Below are positions 59,865-64,000 of a stretch of 64,000 bases of DNA, piece after piece. Under the pieces are notes generated by a model that saw only the letters and a program-made list of their open reading frames with translations, ran no database searches and was not told the origin of the DNA. The translations under genes were made by a program, and so were the position numbers. The first letter of the stretch is position 1. The number at the start of each line of letters is the position of its first letter. Source of the DNA: Viola odorata (lineage: Eukaryota; Streptophyta; Magnoliopsida; Malpighiales; Violaceae); assembly GCA_963691705.1 (NCBI GenBank), contig OY829542.1:29064579-29128578 (forward strand), written 5' to 3'.

Positions 59865-60500
59865 TGTCACCAGACATAGCTAGGACGATGTCCCACCTCT
59901 GCCTCCATAAAGTCTGAGCGGGGAAAATACATGGCTTTCAAGATTTGGGAGAGCAAGGAGTTCGGGTACTTGTGTAGGTGCCAACCTTGTTTAGCGAGCA
60001 GCGCTAAATTAAATTCTCTAACTTTCCGGAATCCCAATCCACCCACCTCTTTTGACCTACATAATTTATCCCATGACACCCAATGCACCTTTCGCTCATC
60101 CGAATTCCCACCCCCCCCCCCCCCCCCCACACACCAGAATCTCCTAGTCTTTTTCTCCAGCTCGTTGCAGATGGAGATGGAAATTTCACAGCAGCTCATC
60201 ATATACGTTGATATAGACTGGATGACCGACTTAATCAGTACCTCCCGTCCTGCCTGGGATAATTTCTTCTCCTTCCACCCAACCAAACGTTTACAAATCC
60301 TGTCCCGAATCAGTATGAACATTCCTTTCTTAGAACGACCAAAAGATACTGGCAGGCCTAGATATTTCGCATGAGATTCTGTCTCAACCATCTCTAGTCG
60401 CGCTTTTATTCATGCTCTTATGTCCTAGCCTACCGTCTTGCTAAGACATATCTCCGATTTATCCAAGTTGAACTGGATTTTTTGTGCAAATAACGAAATC
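59865..60500 (-). pseudogene. LINE piece 1: C-terminal part of reverse transcriptase
   Basis: The minus strand contains AKYLGLPVSFGRSKKGMF, GWKEKKLSQAGREVLIKSVI and KEVGGLGFRKVREFNLALLA, the conserved post-catalytic region of plant L1-type LINE ORF2. In-frame stops occur upstream of the MVETESH stretch (near 60400-60430). A run of 18 C (60111-60128) encodes a glycine string where relatives have FWWG-type sequence. The catalytic RT core is absent, so the copy is 5'-truncated. It continues, after a gap, at 44457. Confidence 0.85.
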
Positions 60501-61576
60501 CTTGAGAGCAAACATATGGGGAACAATATTTGACTAGAAATTTAAGTTTCCATGTCATGTTAGCTTCTAAGGAGAAAGTTGGAAAAATAGAAATTGGGAA
60601 TATGTATTTGAGTTGTTGCAATACTTTTAGATAGGTAATGAAGGAAAGAATTCAAATAGGTAATGAAAATTGCAGCAGGAACTAAATATAAACAATTGCG
60701 GAAATCGATGACTGATGAGAATGAGAGGAAGACGAAGTAGAGGGATCCCCTTCCTGGAAATGAAGGTCAGCGTAGAAGGGGAGAGAGAAGGAGGGAAAGA
60801 TCGATTGTTTTTAAGTTCGGGCATGTGGGGCCTATTTGGTTGGGAAGAAATTATTTATTTATTAATATACCATGTCAACATCATGCCACGTCAGTGCACC
60901 TTAATATTTTATTATTTTTTAATTCTACGTAGGATATACATAATAGAATTTTTTTTTTAATTTCTGGAAATTAGAAAATGAATAAAAAAATAAAATGACC
61001 TATTTGAGACACTTTGATAAACGTAAGGACCTATACCAGACACTTGTAAACCTAAGGATCTATTCGAGATAATTGCGCAAACGTAGGGACCCTAAGGGTC
61101 GTTTAGCCTATCTATTATATATGTAAAGTTGATGTAAAATTAAAGTTAATCTAGTATTGATACATGACATTTTGATAGTTAATATAGAATTGATACATGA
61201 TATTTGAAATTAATAAATAAAATTAAAAAGAGTATTAATTACTTAATTTAATCAACCAATAAATTAATTAATTAATTGTTATTTTCATCATTATTCAATA
61301 TTTATTCTATTTATTTTGACATCTAAAATCTAAAATTAATAATTTTAATAAAATAAAATATATATAAATAAGAAGTTATTCATTTTAATTAATTAACAAA
61401 TAAAACTAAATAGATGATTACAATAATATATAACGACTAATGGATAAAAATCAAAGTGTATTCCTTAAACGAGTTTATTCATCTTGTACTTAAACAATCT
61501 TATTAGTCATTTAAACTTAATATTATCGTACTTTATTATTTTTTAAGTAACAAAAATTGACAATACACAAAAAAAG
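60500..61576. other. Intergenic DNA with an orphan TIR-like end
   Basis: No coding region was recognised. About 60995-61110 (GACCTATTTGAGACACTTTG to GTTTAGCCTATC) resembles one end of a Mutator-type TIR element, but the opposite end was not found. Confidence 0.35.
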
Positions 61577-61586
61577 TTTAATATAT

Positions 61587-61743
61587 GGCTTAATGACATA
61601 AAACAACCCTGGACTTTAATGTTTTATTTAAGTGGAACCCTGAACTATTAAAATATTTCAGGGTTGTAATTAAATATTTTAATAGTTCAGGGTTCCACTT
61701 AAATAAAACATTAAAGTTCAGGGTTGTTTTATGTCATTAAAGT
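61587..61743. mobile_element. Foldback MITE, 157 bp, Mutator-type duplication
   Basis: Two 69-base arms (61590-61658 and 61672-61740) are reverse complements with a single mismatch, separated by a 13-base loop. The element is bordered by exact TTTAATATAT repeats (61577-61586, 61744-61753), a 9-10-bp target duplication. Arms begin TTAATGACATAAAACAACCC. The near-perfect arms indicate recent activity or recent amplification. Confidence 0.88.
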
Positions 61744-61753
61744 TTTAATATAT

Positions 61754-62387
61754 TAAAACAATCTATAAAAAAATCAAGACCTACTATACTATGATCTTTT
61801 AATTATTAAGTTTTGATTATATTGCATATATATATATATATATATATTAAGATAATAAAGAATCCATGATATTTCAAAAAAATTAAAACTTTAATCTTAT
61901 TATGCTAATAGTATTTAAAGTACATAAAATTTTACACTTTTAATCTTTTATTAATAATTAATAATATACTCACGCGGCCACGTGCTACAATTAAACTAGT
62001 TAAGAATTAATTCTGTGTTGTGATGGTGGCGGAGAGGAGGATGATATAATAAGCTCTGTTGCTAAAAAGAAGAATAAGAATTAATTCCGTTTATCGTTTT
62101 TTTAATGGAAACATTGAGGTTTTAATTCTTTATGCAACTAAATAATCTTATAAGTTCTACTTCCTTTTATAATTAAATAAGATCTCAACCCTTAATAATT
62201 TTTAAAGGAAAGGACTAGGTCATTGAAATGCACCGGGACCAAATGCAATAAAGATAGTAATGTTTTGGCCGAAATCTTAGTATTTTCTTTTATTTTTAAA
62301 AAAAAAAAGAACTTGAAACCTTATATTTCACATTAAAATTATTACATGTAAATTTTATCAAAACATTATTACATATAATAGTTAGAT
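61754..62387. other. AT-rich intergenic DNA
   Basis: A (TA)n tract is at 61827-61848. No coding sequence was recognised. Confidence 0.6.
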
Positions 62388-62500
62388 AGTGTTTGGCATT
62401 CAAGGTTGGGTTGGCAATAGAGTTTTTGCCAACCCAAAAGCTGGGAAAGGTGTTTGGTAAACACCTTCCCAATAGAGCTTTTCCAAAAGCTCTATTGGGT
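62388..62500. repeat. Cluster of three perfect hairpins
   Basis: Hairpin 1: TTGGGTTGGCAA (62406-62417) with its complement at 62426-62437. Hairpin 2: GGTGTTT/AAACACC (62449-62465). Hairpin 3: a 15-bp stem CCCAATAGAGCTTTT (62468-62482) with its complement at 62485-62499 and only 2 bases between. The GTGTTTGG motif at 62390 is common at hAT/MITE ends, so this may be the structured left end of a larger element. Confidence 0.75.
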
Positions 62501-62779
62501 TCCTTTACATTTACCCTCTAAAAATTACTGCTAAAAAAGAGAGCAGTGGCCAACATTGGGTAAACAGTGCAACACGGGAAGCTGGTCATCTAATATTTTG
62601 GACAAAAATATTGACTCACTTCTTCATATTTACACTTATACCAGGTATAAAATGTTGAATTTTTTTCCACTGAATCTCATTTCCTTACCCACACAAATTC
62701 TCTCTATCTCTCTGCCGACAAAACCACCACACCTCAACCATTCTTCTTCTCCACCCTCTCTTCTTCTCCAACAGTCGAG

Positions 62780-62907
62780 AGGAGTATTCGGAAGGAGGCA
62801 ATAAGCGGAAGGAATGAAGCGTTGCCGTCGTTCCGCCGCGCTTTCTCCCTCTTCGATCAGATTAACCTAATCGACAAGATTCCTGAGGATCAGCTCCGAT
62901 TTCAAGG
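62780..62907 (+). pseudogene. Exon fragment of an NDUFAF3-like (Mth938-domain) protein
   Basis: The frame containing ALPSFRRAFSLFDQINLID and KIPEDQLRFQG matches the N-terminal part of plant NDUFAF3-like complex I assembly factors as I remember them (LPSLRRAFSLYDQINLID...). It ends at a donor CAAGG|GTAAAT. No matching second exon follows; the next exon-like pieces come from other genes and are out of phase. No ATG was found in frame. It is a captured or truncated fragment. Confidence 0.6.
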
Positions 62908-63287
62908 GTAAATCCCAATTCTTCCTTTGTTGTCTTAATTTTGATTTCTTTTGCATACAAGTTAGCTGTCTGTGTCAATTTTGTTGGACATATGGAAACT
63001 CAAAAGGTTTCCCCTAATTGGGTGGCTTTCCTTTTTTTCGTGGACATGTTTTCCACTTCTGTTGTTTGCTTATAGACTTTGTATTGGGGAATTTCACAAA
63101 ATGGAACTTGGGATTTTTTTTCTCGTCATCATTGAAGTATATGCCTAGCCTTCTCAGACTTTCATCTGTTAGTATTAGAGATAATTTTGAAGTTGAAGCG
63201 TGTTAACTGAGTTCGAATATTAGGATGAAAGTAGGTTTCACGGCCCTAGATTTGTTGCATGTTTTGATGCTTGTCCTTTTGAAGCAG

Positions 63288-63380
63288 GGCTATAGCAGAA
63301 CCAGGGAACTGGACAGTGACGATCTGTTGGAACATTTGCCTTCTCTACAGCAGCTCTTGAATCGTCTTGTCGGCTGTTGG
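63288..63380 (+). pseudogene. Exon fragment of an ANTH-domain (AP180-type) clathrin assembly protein
   Basis: 31 codons between acceptor GAAGCAG| and donor |GTACTT encode GYSRTRELDSDDLLEHLPSL and QQLLNRLVGC, a conserved helical stretch of the plant ANTH domain, which binds phosphoinositides and clathrin at endocytic sites. The last residue is Trp where family members have Gln or Arg. Exon phase is 0 at both ends. Confidence 0.7.
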
Positions 63381-63504
63381 GTACTTTTCTTTCTAATAAA
63401 ACAGATTGAAAGGGAAAAAAAACAGCTTTCTCCATCCTTTGCTTGCTGTTGTATGCATTTCCCTTAGCATGTGAAATTAATTTGCTATAATATTTGCCTT
63501 TACA

Positions 63505-63555
63505 GCCAGAAGGTGCAGCGGTTGGAAATTATGTTATACAGTATGCACTCACTCT
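63505..63555 (+). pseudogene. Second ANTH exon fragment
   Basis: 17 codons between acceptor TACAG| and donor |GTATGC encode PEGAAVGNYVIQYALTL, the sequence that follows the previous fragment in ANTH proteins (PEGAA..NY.IQYAL.L). Gene order and phase are kept, so both pieces came from one source with the intron between them. Confidence 0.7.
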
Positions 63556-63812
63556 GGTATGCCTGCCTCTCCTTCCCTTTCTCTTCTATAATACTTGTAT
63601 TATCTTAAAAGAAGTTTTTGTTCTTTTTTTTTCTAGGCTAGTTTAACTTTTGTTTCAGCAGATAGTCTAAAATTGCTGCATAGATAAACCAACCACATTG
63701 GAGAATCAATATAGTGTCTAATTCTGTTTGTCTTATATAAAGATGGTTTATATTCAAGTTATTTATTTAATTGAACTACTTTGTTGTTGATGTATGGTTT
63801 TTGTTTTTGCAG

Positions 63813-63881
63813 CTACCTGAACTAGGGAAATATACATGGTTGTTAAAAGCTTTGTATGGACTTCTAATGTTGCTTCCCCAG
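63813..63881 (+). pseudogene. Exon fragment of VAC14 (PIKfyve-complex scaffold)
   Basis: 23 codons between acceptor TTGCAG| and donor |GTATAA encode GKYTWLLKALYGLLMLLPQ, matching the conserved C-terminal segment of VAC14, the scaffold of the PI(3,5)P2-synthesising complex on endosomes and vacuoles. ANTH proteins do not contain this sequence, so its position after ANTH exons implies a chimera. Phase 0 would keep it in frame with the ANTH pieces. Nothing recognisable follows up to the window end. Confidence 0.65.
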
Positions 63882-64000
63882 GTATAACCGCATAGTTCTA
63901 TGCAATTTCCATTCAAAGTCTTCTTCAACGCTCACCCACCAACCGCCCAAACCTCACACTTAAGCTGAACTTTCTGTTTGTATTCTAAAAAAGATGAATT

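Noticed and set aside
61827..61848. (TA)n as a regulatory TATA cluster
   Set aside because: A plain microsatellite with no downstream ORF or leader.

Overview
The window is nuclear DNA of a flowering plant, probably a eudicot; the species cannot be named from it. It is AT-rich and has a few intron-containing host genes at the edges, including a plant-type Ca2+-dependent nuclease. Most of it is transposable elements stacked inside one another.

Left part (1-17 kb): a hypothetical small ORF (416-697), a 1.35-kb Mutator-like TIR element (2172-3524), a Sel1-repeat gene (4204-5270, +) and a nine-exon staphylococcal-nuclease-like gene (7561-9690, -). Two non-autonomous hAT elements with perfect 8-bp target duplications follow (11310-12354, 13751-14643), then an unrecognised coding relic and an LTR-like piece.

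Middle (17-23.3 kb): a decayed Tat-type Ty3/gypsy gag-protease relic on the minus strand, broken by a third hAT element and by a solo-LTR-like insert.

Nested core (23.4-60.5 kb): a 5'-truncated LINE on the minus strand is split into three pieces. Athila-type element B (23637-44186, -, target duplication CAGTC) sits in its RNase H domain. Athila-like element C (44458-59864, -) sits between its RT end and its RNase H domain. Element B has gag-protease, RT-RNase H-integrase and an Athila ORF3. It is itself interrupted by element A (32663-39905, +, GTTGG) and, in its 3' LTR, by a Tat-type solo LTR. Element C is interrupted in its ORF3 by element D (48180-55872, -, GGGCC) and by a second Tat-type solo LTR. 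Elements A and D keep LTRs, a tRNA-Asp primer site and Gag-protease, but have no RT, integrase or ORF3. They look like non-autonomous partners of B, which supplies the same Gag family plus the enzymes.

Right part (60.5-64 kb): a near-perfect foldback MITE (61587-61743) and a cluster of three hairpins, followed by 1.1 kb carrying exon-like pieces of three unrelated host genes (an NDUFAF3-like protein, an ANTH clathrin-assembly protein and VAC14) in one orientation. This looks like transposon-mediated gene capture.

The main unexplained signals are a GGCC-N8-GGCC motif of fixed 12-bp spacing found in LTRs, UTRs and all three codon phases of the Athila genes; a stem-loop whose stem changes but keeps pairing; and premature stops that are almost all at expected glutamine codons.
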